A stretch of 64,000 nucleotides of DNA, taken from the NCBI RefSeq assembly GCF_016798325.1, contig NZ_JAERVO010000007.1:1-64000 (forward strand). The letters are read 5' to 3'. Both the position numbers and the translations under genes were made by a program. Origin of the DNA: Marinobacter mangrovi. GTDB lineage: Bacteria > Pseudomonadota > Gammaproteobacteria > Pseudomonadales > Oleiphilaceae. Under the pieces are notes generated by a model. The model was not told the DNA's origin. It made no database searches and was given only the letters and a program-made list of their open reading frames with translations. Shown here in pieces: positions 1-8,914 of this stretch (within the stretch, counting starts at the first letter, position 1; each line of letters starts with the position of its first letter).

Positions 1-360
1 CCAACCCCCAGCACCAAGCAAACAATGGCTCCCGGCGGGCCACATCTTGCTGACTGGGCGAAATCTTGCCTGCGCCAAGACAATAAATCCCAGGCCAGAG
101 CCGGAAGGAAAACCAGAAAGGAATCGGACCAAGCGACTACCCGCTTCCGCCCCCGAGAATCCAGTCTTATCCGGAAGATAACAAAAGCGCAGAGGGGGAA
201 TAGACCTCAAGCCAGAAGCCCTGGACACCCTCCGCTTCCGCCGCCTCCGAGGGTCATCCCTGACCGCCGGATGCGGCGCGGGACGTCCTGTCCCGCTGCG
301 GAAGCGGAGGGTGCCCAGGGCTTCGATCCAGGCTCGCGATAGCGCTGGTGGAGATCTGGC
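1..360. other. Gene-free left edge downstream of tonB
   Basis: I see no convincing gene here. A 105-codon open frame on the plus strand (25-342) runs straight through a large palindrome, has no ribosome binding site and has no recognisable protein character, so I treat it as chance. The only organised element is the palindromic repeat at 215-324. The first 214 bases show nothing I can name. Confidence 0.6.
215..324. repeat. Palindromic intergenic repeat, family B, copy 1
   Basis: The outer arms 216-241 and 298-323 are inverted repeats of 26 bases with one mismatch, and one further pair closes at 215/324. Between them lie short internal hairpins, including GGTCA-tccc-TGACC and GCGGGAC-gtcct-GTCCCGC. 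The predicted fold is therefore an outer stem enclosing smaller stems, that is, a multi-branched hairpin. It sits 37 bases downstream of the tonB stop and could also work as a 3' end. Related copies lie at 45084-45192 and 58205-58367. Confidence 0.75.
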
Positions 361-1200
361 TTAATTACGCAGCTGATATCGGATCGGAATCGTGAAAGAG
401 AAGTTGTTTCCCTTCATATCATCGGGAACAGCGGGCAGCGGTGCGCTGGACCGAATGATTTCCAGAGCGGCTTCATCAAGAATCCGGAAGCGGGAGCTTT
501 TCTCGATCGTGGCAGAGATCAGGTGACCGTCCCGCCCGAACTTGAAGTGGACAACCGGCGTGCCTTCCTGGCCACGACGGCGCGCACGGCGAGGATAGTC
601 GTAGTGTTGGGCCAGATGCCGGTTGAGCTCGGACAGGTAGCTGTCCTCCGCATCCGAGCGACCCGCCGTCAGCTGTACCTGGCTGGGCTGCTCTGATGCT
701 CCTTTATTGGCGTCCGCTGCCGAACTGGCGGTTTTTGCCGACTGAGCGTTCGCCTGAGTTGGCGCCTGTTGGCTGGGTGTCTTCTCCGCCTTGGCGACCG
801 GTTTCGGCTCGGGCTTGGGCTCAGGTTTCGGGTCTGGTTTAGGTGCCGGCTTGGGCGTTGGTTTCGGTTCCGGAGTGGGCTCAGGTTTTGGCCTGGGCTC
901 CGGTTTGGGGTCAGGCTTGGGCTCTGGTTTCGGTTCCACCTTGGGTGGTTCCGGTTTGGGCGCCGGTGCCGCCTCAGGTTCCGGGGTGGGCTGGGGCTTA
1001 TTGGCGTCAGCCGTTTTCGCAGCGGTGTCGGTTTGCGCTTTCATGCCCGCCAGATCCAGGCTGATCACCGCTTGGGCGGTAACGTTTCCATTGCCTTTGG
1101 GAACGGGAATGTCGTCCGCAGAGCGAGCCAGGATATAACCCGCACCAAGAGAGCAGAGTATCGCAAACAGGGCGATGCCGGACCGGATCACTCGACTCAC
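361..1200 (-). CDS. tonB: TonB energy-transducing protein
   Basis: Periplasm-spanning protein that couples the inner-membrane proton-motive force, through ExbB/ExbD, to outer-membrane TonB-dependent receptors. A single N-terminal membrane anchor (about residues 7-25) is followed by a long Pro/Lys/Glu linker of PKPEP-like repeats (about 70-140). The C-terminal TonB domain (about 185-277) carries the [16 protein letters not shown] and [11 protein letters not shown] signatures. The GTG start at 1200 overlaps the upstream exbD stop by 4 bases (GTGA), so translation is probably coupled. It is the last gene of a Fur-type operon, which suggests iron-siderophore or heme uptake. No receptor gene is visible in the window. 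Confidence 0.92.
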   Translation of the reverse strand: MSRVIRSGIALFAILCSLGAGYILARSADDIPVPKGNGNVTAQAVISLDLAGMKAQTDTAAKTADANKPQPTPEPEAAPAPKPEPPKVEPKPEPKPDPKPEPRPKPEPTPEPKPTPKPAPKPDPKPEPKPEPKPVAKAEKTPSQQAPTQANAQSAKTASSAADANKGASEQPSQVQLTAGRSDAEDSYLSELNRHLAQHYDYPRRARRRGQEGTPVVHFKFGRDGHLISATIEKSSRFRILDEAALEIIRSSAPLPAVPDDMKGNNFSFTIPIRYQLRN

Positions 1201-1610
1201 AGACTCGGCTCCGTCAGCAGGTCCACTTTGCGGTACCCGGCTTTTTCCAGCAGCCGCAATACCGACTCCAGATTGTCCATGGTTAAGCCCTTGTCCGCTG
1301 CGATACGCAGGGGCTTGTCGGCATCGGGTTTGGGTAGTTTACTCGCCAGTTCTTCGCGACTGACCGGAGACTGGTGTACGCGTAATTGACCATCACCGTT
1401 GATGACCAGGTCGGCCGCCGGGGCACTGCTCTCGCCTTCCTGGGCGGTACCGGGCAAGGCCGGCAAGGGGTCGTCCGTCAGGTGACCGGCGACGATAAAG
1501 AACAGCAGCAAGAGAAAGACCAGATTGATCAGCGGAAGCATGGCGTCTTCCACACGATCAAGCAGCGTGCGGTTGTCGCTGTCCTGAAGTTTCGGGAGCA
1601 GTGGGTTCAT
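1197..1610 (-). CDS. exbD: ExbD/TolR-type biopolymer transport protein, second copy (Asp to Asn)
   Basis: Inner-membrane ExbD-family protein of 137 residues with one transmembrane helix (about 26-44) and a periplasmic domain. The family's membrane signature PLIDxxF reads PLINLVF here. Residue 29 is Asn (codon AAT, read from 1524-1526), where ExbD and TolR normally have the essential proton-carrying Asp. The ATG start overlaps the stop of the first exbD by 4 bases (ATGA). Together with the canonical exbD just upstream it could form a mixed ExbD dimer in the ExbB pentamer, with only one chain carrying the Asp. The family assignment is safe; the mixed dimer is inference. Confidence 0.88.
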   Translation of the reverse strand: MNPLLPKLQDSDNRTLLDRVEDAMLPLINLVFLLLLFFIVAGHLTDDPLPALPGTAQEGESSAPAADLVINGDGQLRVHQSPVSREELASKLPKPDADKPLRIAADKGLTMDNLESVLRLLEKAGYRKVDLLTEPSL

Positions 1611-2020
1611 GGCGACTCTTGCGGGGATGAGGCGTTACCGGGCGAACGTTGCCAATGGGTGGTGATGCCGGCGTCCTGCAGCCGGGTCAGGCCTGCCGTG
1701 AAGTCGCCCAGCGGCACCTGCCCGTCCGTCTCCAGATTGACTTCGGATTTACCCGCACTGGCCAGCGCCTGGGCCATCTGTGTCGGTGTCTCCACCCGGT
1801 CGCCCCATTGGATGCGGCCATCTGACTGCATCATCAGGCTGGGCACCGGGTCGCCGTCGCTGCCTGCGGAGGCGCGGGTGTCGTTGTCCAGCTGCAACTG
1901 ACTGGTCGGCGCCAGGCGTGACGTGACCATGAAGAAGACCAGCAGGATGAAGACCACATCGATCAGCGGCGTCATCCGAATGGGCAGGCGCCGGTGGGGG
2001 CGAGGCTCAACCAGTTGCAT
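1607..2020 (-). CDS. exbD: ExbD/TolR-type biopolymer transport protein, canonical copy
   Basis: Inner-membrane ExbD-family protein of 137 residues. The transmembrane helix contains MTPLIDVVFILLVFFMV, with the conserved Asp (residue 21) that carries protons in the ExbB-ExbD motor. A periplasmic domain follows. The start lies 14 bases inside the end of exbB, and the stop overlaps the next exbD by 4 bases, so exbB, exbD, exbD and tonB are translationally chained. The duplicated exbD arrangement is known in other Gammaproteobacteria; the two copies here are clearly diverged in sequence. Confidence 0.92.
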   Translation of the reverse strand: MQLVEPRPHRRLPIRMTPLIDVVFILLVFFMVTSRLAPTSQLQLDNDTRASAGSDGDPVPSLMMQSDGRIQWGDRVETPTQMAQALASAGKSEVNLETDGQVPLGDFTAGLTRLQDAGITTHWQRSPGNASSPQESP

Positions 2021-2783
2021 GGGCGAACCGCTTCTCCCGTTCCCGCTCTGTCAGGTTGACCCGCTTGACCTCGGCCTGGGTCACCGGATCTGAGGCCTCT
2101 TCGGGCTCAGCCTCCGTCGTGACGGACAGCACGCGAACCAGCAGGTCGTTCATCTGGGTACTCAGTCGGCGCAGGCGGAATTCCATCCAGGCTGCCATGG
2201 CCGCCATCGGAATGGCAATGACCAGGCCGGCAGCGGTGGTCATCAGCGCCTGGTAGATGCCGCCACTCAGTTGGCTGGCACTGGCGCGGCCGGCGGTCGA
2301 TGCCATGGTGCTGAACGCCTCCATCATGCCCATGACCGTGCCCAGCAGGCCCAGCAGGGGCGCCAGGGCGGCGATCACTTCGATGATTTTCAGCGGTGAC
2401 TCGAACGGTTGCAGCGCTCGCTGTGCCAGACGGGCGACGGTCTCGCGCTGCTGGGTTTCGGTGGCGCCACCCAGCACGCCTTGCATGGCGCGGGCGACAA
2501 CGGCAGGCAAAGGGTTCAGACGATCGAGTCCTGAACGGGTCTGGCCCGCCTCTTCAATCACAGGATGACCGGGTGCCTGTTCCCACCGGGAAACCGCGTC
2601 CCGAAGCGTGCGACTGGCACGCGGTGCAAACAGGACGCCCACCAGGATGGCGTAAATAAAGGTCGCCAGTCCGATCAGAGCCAGGACAAGCAGCACCCCC
2701 ATGACGGGGCCGCCGTAATCAAGCAACTGGTGAAGTGGACCGAATTGTCCGGCGAGGCTGGTAGTGGCGTTTGAATCCGGCAC
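2007..2783 (-). CDS. exbB: ExbB/TolQ/MotA-family proton channel protein
   Basis: First gene of the TonB motor operon. Three hydrophobic segments are visible: GPVMGVLLVLALIGLATFIY, then the family signature region around AALAPLLGLLGTVMGM, then AAGLVIAIPMAAMAAW. I chose the GTG at 2783 because GAGGG lies 8 bases upstream of it. A longer frame starts at a TTG at 2819 but has no ribosome binding site, and its first base would touch the Fur box. With the shorter start the protein begins MPDSNATTSLAG and the Fur box sits in the promoter or leader. The 3' end overlaps exbD by 14 bases. Confidence 0.88.
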   Translation of the reverse strand: MPDSNATTSLAGQFGPLHQLLDYGGPVMGVLLVLALIGLATFIYAILVGVLFAPRASRTLRDAVSRWEQAPGHPVIEEAGQTRSGLDRLNPLPAVVARAMQGVLGGATETQQRETVARLAQRALQPFESPLKIIEVIAALAPLLGLLGTVMGMMEAFSTMASTAGRASASQLSGGIYQALMTTAAGLVIAIPMAAMAAWMEFRLRRLSTQMNDLLVRVLSVTTEAEPEEASDPVTQAEVKRVNLTEREREKRFAHATG

Positions 2784-2818
2784 GATGGGAACCCTCGGCA
2801 CATTGAGTCTGAAGTGCA

Positions 2819-2837
2819 AATAATAACGATTATTATT
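2819..2837. promoter_or_regulatory. Fur box upstream of exbB
   Basis: A 19-base inverted repeat, AATAATAA-cga-TTATTATT, has perfect 8-base arms. It has the AT-rich GATAATGAT-like character of Fur operators and lies 36 bases upstream of the chosen exbB start. It sits in the gap between exbB and the divergent diguanylate cyclase gene, so iron repression of the TonB operon is expected. Whether it also affects the divergent gene cannot be told. Confidence 0.8.
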
Positions 2838-2974
2838 AGGTCTAGCTACCTGTTGAAGACAGTCAGGTCATGACAGGTCTGTTAGACTACAAAGATAGTT
2901 GCCGGGTGCATTCTTTGAAGCGGTCGGTATACATGCATGACATGTAGTGGTTTTGGACGGGCGGAGGAAAATTG

Positions 2975-5353
2975 TTGATCAAAGGGATCCGGCGCTGGTT
3001 CGACAGTCTCAAGAACCGGGCAGTTGGCGTGGTGGTCCTGCTTGTCGTCCTGATTGTCTTTCTGGCGACACTGGTGAGTATTTCCGCGGGGCAGGCGGAG
3101 CTCGAAAGTCAAGCCAGGGTCCAACTCGCGACTCACGCCGACCTGATCGCCGGTGATGTGGATGCCAAGCTGGCCGAGCGCTTCGATGCGATGACCCGCG
3201 TTGCCGGGAACCTGACGATGGAAGAGGAGAGCCTGCTGAGCCGGGCCCAGCCTATCCTCAACCGCCAGGCGGCACTGGTGTCCCTGTTCCACCGCCTCTA
3301 CCTGATTGATCCTTCCGGAATCATACAGGCCACCCTGCCCGAAGCCGGCATCGGGCGAGGTCTGGATGTGTCCGATCGCCGGTTTTTCCAGATGACCGGC
3401 CAGCAGATGACCACGCTGATCTCCGAGCCCTTTGTTTCCCGCGACGAAGGCATTCCCATCGTGGCGATCACCACGCCGCTGTTCAATCACAAAAAAAAGC
3501 TGATCGGTATCCTGGCGGGGACGATCAATCTCGACGAGCGCAGTTTTCTTGGGGATCTCAAGAGCCTGAAAATCGGTGATACCGGCTTCGTCGGGATGGG
3601 CACGCGCTCTGGCTTTGTCCTGATCCATCCCCGCCAGGAAAACCAGTTGGGACAGCTGAGTGACGGCAACCCCCTGCATGAAGCGGCCCGGGAGGGCGAA
3701 GAAGGGGTCACTCTGGCTCCCATGGCGAACGGGCAACAGCGGCTGGTGGCCTACCGGCAGCTGAATGAGGCGCCCTGGTTTGTCACCGTGTCGCTCCCCA
3801 CCCGGGAAGCATTCGAGCCGATCCGTAAACTGTCCAACGTCATGTTCTGGGTGGCCGTGGGGCTTTTGCTGCTGTTCATTCCACTGTCCCTGCGCCTGTT
3901 CAGCAAGTTGCTCAATCCGTTGCAGCAACTGACCGACCAGATCAAGGCCCGCCACATGGGATTGCGTGACGCCCCGATTGAAGTCGGGGGTGGCCACGAG
4001 ATCCGGGAGTTGGTGACGACTTTCAATCAGGTGCGGGAAGAACGGGAAGCTGCCCGGGTGGAAATGGAGCAGCAGGAAGCCTACTTCCGTTCGCTGTCGG
4101 AGCGCTCGCCCATCGGCATCGTCCAGACCGATGTGCTGGGCCGTATCGAGTTCGTCAATCCGGCGCTGGAAGCGATTCTCGGACAGCCCCTTGAGCGCCT
4201 CCGGGGACAGCACTATCTGCAGGGTATTTATCGGGAAGACCGGGCGCAGGTGCTGAAAGATCGCAGCCGTGTTCTCTACAGCGGAGAAGTCTTCCAGGGT
4301 CAGTACCGACTCTACGACATCCGCACGGACCGGGTGATCTGGGTCGCCAGTATGACGGCCCCGATCGAGACGCCGGATCGCTCACTGGGGACCATCACCG
4401 TGGTTCGGGACATCACCCATGAGCTGGAAATCGAAGCCGAGCTGCGGGTGGCCCGTACCCGCGCCGAACGGATCCTGGGCGTACTGGATGAAGGCGTGGT
4501 CCTGACTGACGGCCAGGGTTTCATCAGCTTCGCCAATCCGCCGTCACAACTGTTTATCGGCACCCATGCCTCGCCGGTTGGCAGCAACCTGTTCGATATC
4601 GTGCAGGTGGCGGTCGATGGTGAACCCTGGGGCTTCGGCGAGTTTCGCGAACAACCCCAGGTGACCGGCCTGGACGCCGTGTTGACCAACGCGCGGGGTG
4701 ACGGCCTGGAAGTGGAGCTCACCATGCTTCGCCTGGAAAGCGAGCAGGGGGCGGACCAGTTCGTCTTTGTCCTGCGTGATGACAGCGAACGCCGGCGTCA
4801 GGAGGCCCAGCTCTCCTGGGACGCCAGTCACGATCCGTTGACCCGGCTGGTCAATCGGCGTGCGTTTTCGACGAGTCTGGGCAACCAGCTGCTGCAGACG
4901 GCCGAGCACAGCAACCCGACGGTCCTGATGGTGATCGACCTCGACCACTTCAAGCCCGTCAACGACAACGGCGGTCACTTGCTGGGTGACGAACTGCTGC
5001 GCCACATTGCCGACATCCTGCGCAGCCGGGTGCGTCAATCGGACGTGGTCGCCCGTCTGGGGGGTGACGAGTTTGGTGTGATCCTGCCGGCCTGCGGTCT
5101 GGACCGGGCGCAGAGCATTGCCGAGTCGCTGCGTGCCGGCATCGAGGCGTTGGTGCTGGAACAGGACGGGCGCCATTACGGGGTGACGGCCAGCATCGGC
5201 CTGACCGATGTCCGCACCGACGACACCACCAATAAGACGGTCATGGCGCGGGCGGACGAAGCGGCCTACACCGCCAAGGCCCGGGGACGGAATCGGGTGG
5301 TGGTCTATGGTGAGGAGGCGATGGCACAGTCGCCGGAAACGGTCCGCACCTGA
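2975..5353 (+). CDS. Membrane diguanylate cyclase with dCACHE, HAMP, two PAS and GGDEF domains
   Basis: Makes cyclic di-GMP in response to an extracytoplasmic and an internal signal. Order of parts: TM1 (about 15-37), periplasmic double-CACHE region (about 40-275), TM2 (about 290-310), HAMP (about 312-360), PAS (about 370-490), a second PAS-like region (about 500-610), and a C-terminal GGDEF domain. The active-site motif RLGGDEFGV is intact. RQSD five residues before it is a classical RxxD inhibitory site, so product feedback is expected. There are two adjacent TTG codons (2972, 2975); I prefer 2975, which lies 7 bases after GGAGG. No EAL domain follows. Confidence 0.9.
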   Translation: MIKGIRRWFDSLKNRAVGVVVLLVVLIVFLATLVSISAGQAELESQARVQLATHADLIAGDVDAKLAERFDAMTRVAGNLTMEEESLLSRAQPILNRQAALVSLFHRLYLIDPSGIIQATLPEAGIGRGLDVSDRRFFQMTGQQMTTLISEPFVSRDEGIPIVAITTPLFNHKKKLIGILAGTINLDERSFLGDLKSLKIGDTGFVGMGTRSGFVLIHPRQENQLGQLSDGNPLHEAAREGEEGVTLAPMANGQQRLVAYRQLNEAPWFVTVSLPTREAFEPIRKLSNVMFWVAVGLLLLFIPLSLRLFSKLLNPLQQLTDQIKARHMGLRDAPIEVGGGHEIRELVTTFNQVREEREAARVEMEQQEAYFRSLSERSPIGIVQTDVLGRIEFVNPALEAILGQPLERLRGQHYLQGIYREDRAQVLKDRSRVLYSGEVFQGQYRLYDIRTDRVIWVASMTAPIETPDRSLGTITVVRDITHELEIEAELRVARTRAERILGVLDEGVVLTDGQGFISFANPPSQLFIGTHASPVGSNLFDIVQVAVDGEPWGFGEFREQPQVTGLDAVLTNARGDGLEVELTMLRLESEQGADQFVFVLRDDSERRRQEAQLSWDASHDPLTRLVNRRAFSTSLGNQLLQTAEHSNPTVLMVIDLDHFKPVNDNGGHLLGDELLRHIADILRSRVRQSDVVARLGGDEFGVILPACGLDRAQSIAESLRAGIEALVLEQDGRHYGVTASIGLTDVRTDDTTNKTVMARADEAAYTAKARGRNRVVVYGEEAMAQSPETVRT

Positions 5354-5401
5354 TGCGTTGCCCGCAAACAAGCGGCAAGCCCATGTCGTCAGGCGGGTGG
5401 C

Positions 5402-6316
5402 ATGGCTGAGATGTCTGATCGCACCAAGGGCTTCCTGATTGCCGGTCTCGGGGTTCTGTTCCTGTCGCCCGATGCCCTGTTGGTAAAATCCACCAGCGTC
5501 CCGCCCGTGGTATTCCTATTCTGGCGCGGGCTGTTGCTGGCGTTGAGCTTTGCCGTGATTAACAGCCTGCGCTACCGCAGTCAGCTGCTGCCGGCCATGC
5601 GCGCGTGCGGGCGGCGAGGGCTCTACTGCGGCGTGGCGTTTGCCGGCAGCACCCTGGGGTTTGTGACCGGCATGAAGCACACCGCCGCGGGCAACGTGCT
5701 GGTCATCCTCAATACCGCCCCGGTGATTGCGGCGGTGCTGGCGTGGCTGGTCTGGCGGGAGCGTTTGCCCCTGCGAACCTGGGTCCTCATCCTGGTCTGT
5801 ATTGGCGGCGCCACCCTGATGGCCGTCGGCGAGATGGGCAAGGGACAGCCGCTGGGGCTGATCATGGCCGGCGTTGCGGCGTTTTCGCTGGCCTCCAATC
5901 TGGCGGTGGCCCGTTCCCGGCCGCAGGCAGACATGAGCCTGATGCTGATCTTCGGTGCCCTGCTCATCTGCATTGTGGCCGCTTGCTTTGGTGGCGCACA
6001 GTGGCCCGGCTGGCACGACTTCGGCCGGATCCTCCTGCTGTGTATCTGCTTCCTGCCGGCAGCCAGTATCCTGATCCAGACCGGTCCCCGCTACCTGCCG
6101 GCGGCGGAAGTGAGCCTGCTCCTGCTGCTGGAAACCGTGATCGGCGGTTTTCTGGTGTGGCTGTTTCTCGACGAGATACCTGGCCCCCTGGCATTCGCCG
6201 GCGGCGCGATTATCCTGACCGCCCTGGCGGTGAATGGCTTTATTGAGGACTGGCGCCAGCGTCGGCGGGCCTCACGATTAAAAAAAGCCGGCCGTGCGAG
6301 CCGCCTGCCAGAGTAA
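5402..6316 (+). CDS. EamA/DMT-family permease
   Basis: Inner-membrane drug/metabolite-transporter-superfamily protein of 304 residues with about ten hydrophobic segments in two EamA-like halves. The first half includes FWRGLLLALSFAV and AGNVLVILNTAPVIAAVLAW; the second includes SLLLLLETVIGGFLVWLFLDE, which is the usual EamA repeat signature. The substrate cannot be predicted from sequence. A second in-frame ATG lies at 5411. The last 39 bases overlap the end of the convergent TauE/SafE gene, so transcripts of the two genes are antisense to each other at their 3' ends. Confidence 0.85.
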   Translation: MAEMSDRTKGFLIAGLGVLFLSPDALLVKSTSVPPVVFLFWRGLLLALSFAVINSLRYRSQLLPAMRACGRRGLYCGVAFAGSTLGFVTGMKHTAAGNVLVILNTAPVIAAVLAWLVWRERLPLRTWVLILVCIGGATLMAVGEMGKGQPLGLIMAGVAAFSLASNLAVARSRPQADMSLMLIFGALLICIVAACFGGAQWPGWHDFGRILLLCICFLPAASILIQTGPRYLPAAEVSLLLLLETVIGGFLVWLFLDEIPGPLAFAGGAIILTALAVNGFIEDWRQRRRASRLKKAGRASRLPE

Positions 6317-7042
6317 GCGCAGGGCCAGCAGCGTCAGCAGGATGTTGAAGTATTTCTGGAAGTGCAGGTTGCTGAGGCGGATCAGCAACCGCAGCCCGAG
6401 CCAGGTCCCCAGGAAGCCGCAGGCAATCATCCCCGCGATAAACGGCAACCACTCATGCAGGGCAAAGCCCGCCAGTCCGAACACCAGGCCCTTGGCGCTG
6501 TGCTGCAGCGTCATGGCGCAGGCGAAGGTGGCAACGGTCCGGAAGCGATCACGGTGGATCTGTTTGACGAAGGCCGCGACCAGCGGGCCGGTGGCGCCGA
6601 CGAACAGGGTCAGGAACGTGGTGGCCAACGCCGCGAAGAAGGTGCCCAGCGGGCTGAGGATCGCCTTGGGCAGCGACGGACCCCAGCACAGGTAGAGGAT
6701 GAACAGGGCAATGGCCATCTGCCAGACAGCGGCCGGCAGATGGACCAGCATCAGACCGCCGATCAACCCGCCCAGCAGCACGCCCGGCAGGAACGCGGCA
6801 ATCACTTTCCAGTCGATGTGACGCCAGGTCAGGCCGGCACGTCCGGCGTTGGAGCCAAGCTGGATCAGGCCGTGGACCGGGATAATGGCGGCCGGCGGCA
6901 GCCACAGCGCCATCAGCGCCAGCAGCAGCGCACCACCACCCGCGCCGAGGGCGGCGGTGATCATCGAAGTGAGGACCGACGTGGCCAACAGCAGGCCGGC
7001 CAGCGTCGGGCTCAGTGCGTCAGGCAGGTACAGCAACGCCAA
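6278..7042 (-). CDS. TauE/SafE-family sulfite/anion exporter
   Basis: Inner-membrane protein of 254 residues with about eight hydrophobic helices. It contains the family's N-terminal pattern ITAALGAGGGALLLALM and a second-half repeat with LFVGATGPLVAAFV. Members export small anions such as sulfite, sulfoacetate or related organosulfur compounds, but the substrate here is unknown. The start is a TTG with GGAG about 8 bases upstream. It follows the lytic transglycosylase gene by 13 bases on the same strand and probably shares its transcript. Its 3' end overlaps the convergent DMT permease by 39 bases. Confidence 0.85.
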   Translation of the reverse strand: MALLYLPDALSPTLAGLLLATSVLTSMITAALGAGGGALLLALMALWLPPAAIIPVHGLIQLGSNAGRAGLTWRHIDWKVIAAFLPGVLLGGLIGGLMLVHLPAAVWQMAIALFILYLCWGPSLPKAILSPLGTFFAALATTFLTLFVGATGPLVAAFVKQIHRDRFRTVATFACAMTLQHSAKGLVFGLAGFALHEWLPFIAGMIACGFLGTWLGLRLLIRLSNLHFQKYFNILLTLLALRLLWQAARTAGFF

Positions 7043-7055
7043 GGCGAGTCTCCGG

Positions 7056-8147
7056 TCAGTCCGCGCAAAGCGGGTCGTTCTTCATTTTGGGCTGGTTGCA
7101 CAGGGCCGCACCGGCCAGTTCCACATCGGCGACATAATACAGGGACGACAGGCCCAGTCGATTCCGTCCCAGGTTGTGGAACACCAGACCGAAGGCGATA
7201 TCGCCGGCGGTGTAGCTTTCGTGGTTGGCGGAAAAATAGGCCGCCGGCTGGGACAGTTCATCGTCATCCAGCAGGGTTTCCACCCGGGCGGCGCCCCCGT
7301 GGTAGGCCTGTACCAGCAACAAGGTGAAGAGCCGGTCGCGCTTTTTCCTGGGCAGGTTGCCGAAGCGGGCGTCGAACACAGGCCGCAGGTTGCGAGCGTT
7401 CTGGCTGGTCAGGCGCATGGCGCAGTCCAGTTGCGCCAGCCGATGCCAGTAGTTTTCCGGGCCGATCCCGCAATCACTGAGCACCATATCGGACAGCTGC
7501 ATGATGCCGCGGGCGTTGGCGGCCGAGTGGGCCTGTTGCTGGGCACCGCTCTCGATCAGCAACTGGCCGGCGAGATAGCGGTCCATTTCCGCCGGCAGAT
7601 CCAGCCGTTGCTGGTTACGGCGGGTCTGGTAGACATAGGACAGGGCGGCGTGCAGGGATTCGGGTTTCTGTGCGGTGCCGACAGTCAGGTCGTCCCAACT
7701 GCCCCACAGGCGATCGTCAGGCGCGGTGCCGAGGTAACGTCCAATCGCCTCGTTCATATTGACGTGAGGCTGGTCGCAGGCCAGCGCAAAGGGATAGCCG
7801 GTGGTCTCGGGGTCGCCGGCCACCCAGTACTCGCTACGGCCCTCTTGCGCCATCCGTCGGCGGGTGGCGTTCAGTTTCTTCTGGGTGGCTTCGCGGGTGT
7901 CGGCGTTTTCCATGTAGCCGAGGAACTGGCCGCGCCGGTCAAACAGGATATGGCGTTCGGTCTTACTGCAATAGCCGCTGCTTTCCAGTATCCAGCGGCG
8001 GATGGTCAGGATGTTCTGGTAGACGCCCTGGCTTTCCCAATAGGGCGATTCCCGGATGACGGACGTCCAGTCCTTGAGTTTTTCGGCATGGCCGGTGCCG
8101 GACAACAGAATCAGGAAAAGCGACAGGCAGACTGTCCGCATCGGCAT
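7056..8147 (-). CDS. Secreted lytic transglycosylase-like protein
   Basis: Probable periplasmic peptidoglycan-cleaving enzyme. The ATG at 8147 follows GGAG by 7 bases and gives a signal peptide (MPMRTVCLSLFLILLSGTGHA). The central region contains QLLIESGAQQQAH and ANARGIMQLSDM, matching the catalytic-Glu and 'xxGLMQL' motifs of SLT transglycosylases. The Glu of LIESGA is the likely catalytic residue. The N-terminal ~170 residues have no domain I can name. A frame extends upstream to 8222 but adds only a low-complexity leader. Family confidence is moderate; the substrate range is unknown. Confidence 0.7.
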   Translation of the reverse strand: MPMRTVCLSLFLILLSGTGHAEKLKDWTSVIRESPYWESQGVYQNILTIRRWILESSGYCSKTERHILFDRRGQFLGYMENADTREATQKKLNATRRRMAQEGRSEYWVAGDPETTGYPFALACDQPHVNMNEAIGRYLGTAPDDRLWGSWDDLTVGTAQKPESLHAALSYVYQTRRNQQRLDLPAEMDRYLAGQLLIESGAQQQAHSAANARGIMQLSDMVLSDCGIGPENYWHRLAQLDCAMRLTSQNARNLRPVFDARFGNLPRKKRDRLFTLLLVQAYHGGAARVETLLDDDELSQPAAYFSANHESYTAGDIAFGLVFHNLGRNRLGLSSLYYVADVELAGAALCNQPKMKNDPLCAD

Positions 8148-8293
8148 AGAAACGCTCCACCGCAAGCATGAGGTTGAAAGGCGCGGTCTCCGGATTTTGG
8201 CCGCAGGACCGGCTGGCTGCAACTGTCGGCGAAGGCGCGGGACGTGAAACTGAATCGGCCCTCGCGGCGTATTGGAGTCAGGGAGGAATCATC

Positions 8294-8839
8294 ATGACGT
8301 ACACTCTGAAGCTGTGGATCATCCTGGCAATCGGCGCGTTGCCGGGGCTGGCGTCAGCGGCCTGTCCCGACTGGCTCGATGTGGACATCAACCGCCTGCG
8401 TTCCACGGAGACGGTCAACCTGTGTGACCTGCAGGATGGCCACCCCATGCTGATCGTGAATACCGCCAGTTTTTGCGGTTACACGGGCCAGTTCCGGGGG
8501 CTCGAAGCGCTTTACAAACGCTACCGGGATCAGGGCTTCACCATCGTTGGCGTCCCGTCGAATGACTTCCGCCAGGAAGCCAGCAACGAAGCCAAGACGG
8601 CCGAAATCTGCTTTGTCGACTACGGTGTGACCTTCCCCATGACCGCGCCGCAGTCCGTCACCGGTCCGGAAGCCCATCCGTTGTTCCGCAAACTGGCTGA
8701 AAAAAGCGGCGCCGCGCCGGGCTGGAATTTCAACAAATACCTGATCGATCCGCAGGGGAACGAGGTCTGGCATTACCCTTCTCGAGTGGCACCGGACGAC
8801 CCTGAACTCACCTCCCGAATCAAGGCGTTACTGGAATAG
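8294..8839 (+). CDS. Secreted glutathione peroxidase family protein
   Basis: Thiol peroxidase of the GPx family with a signal peptide (residues 1-23), so it probably acts in the periplasm on peroxides. The peroxidatic Cys61 sits in NTASFCGYTGQF, the Cys version of the selenocysteine motif. The GPx motif near the C-terminus reads GWNFNKYLIDPQG. A further Cys (EICFVDYG) may serve as the resolving residue in a thioredoxin-type cycle. The ATG is preceded by GGGAGGAATCATC. The frame is open upstream to 8168 but has no start signal. It stands divergent from the lytic transglycosylase. Confidence 0.85.
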   Translation: MTYTLKLWIILAIGALPGLASAACPDWLDVDINRLRSTETVNLCDLQDGHPMLIVNTASFCGYTGQFRGLEALYKRYRDQGFTIVGVPSNDFRQEASNEAKTAEICFVDYGVTFPMTAPQSVTGPEAHPLFRKLAEKSGAAPGWNFNKYLIDPQGNEVWHYPSRVAPDDPELTSRIKALLE

Positions 8840-8914
8840 CTGAACGGCCTGTCATTATTTCGCTGTTGGGGTATGCTTGTCGGGCACGGTGACATGCCAC
8901 TACCCAAGGTCAGG

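Noticed and set aside
25-342. 105-codon open frame at the left edge
   Set aside because: It crosses a 110-base palindromic repeat, has no ribosome binding site and shows no protein-like features.
769-1389. Long plus-strand frames opposite tonB rich in Gly, Leu, Phe and Arg
   Set aside because: They are the complement of the Pro/Lys/Glu repeat of tonB; the bias of the real gene keeps the other frames open.
2784-2819. Longer exbB start at the TTG at 2819
   Set aside because: No ribosome binding site, and the start would touch the Fur box; the GTG at 2783 has GAGGG at good spacing.
2882-4213. 443-codon minus-strand frame opposite the diguanylate cyclase
   Set aside because: Gln/His/Arg-rich composition typical of an antisense shadow; the plus-strand protein has clear domains and motifs.
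8148-8293. Riboswitch in the leader of the glutathione peroxidase gene
   Set aside because: The leader is GC-rich and could fold, but no conserved riboswitch core was recognised.
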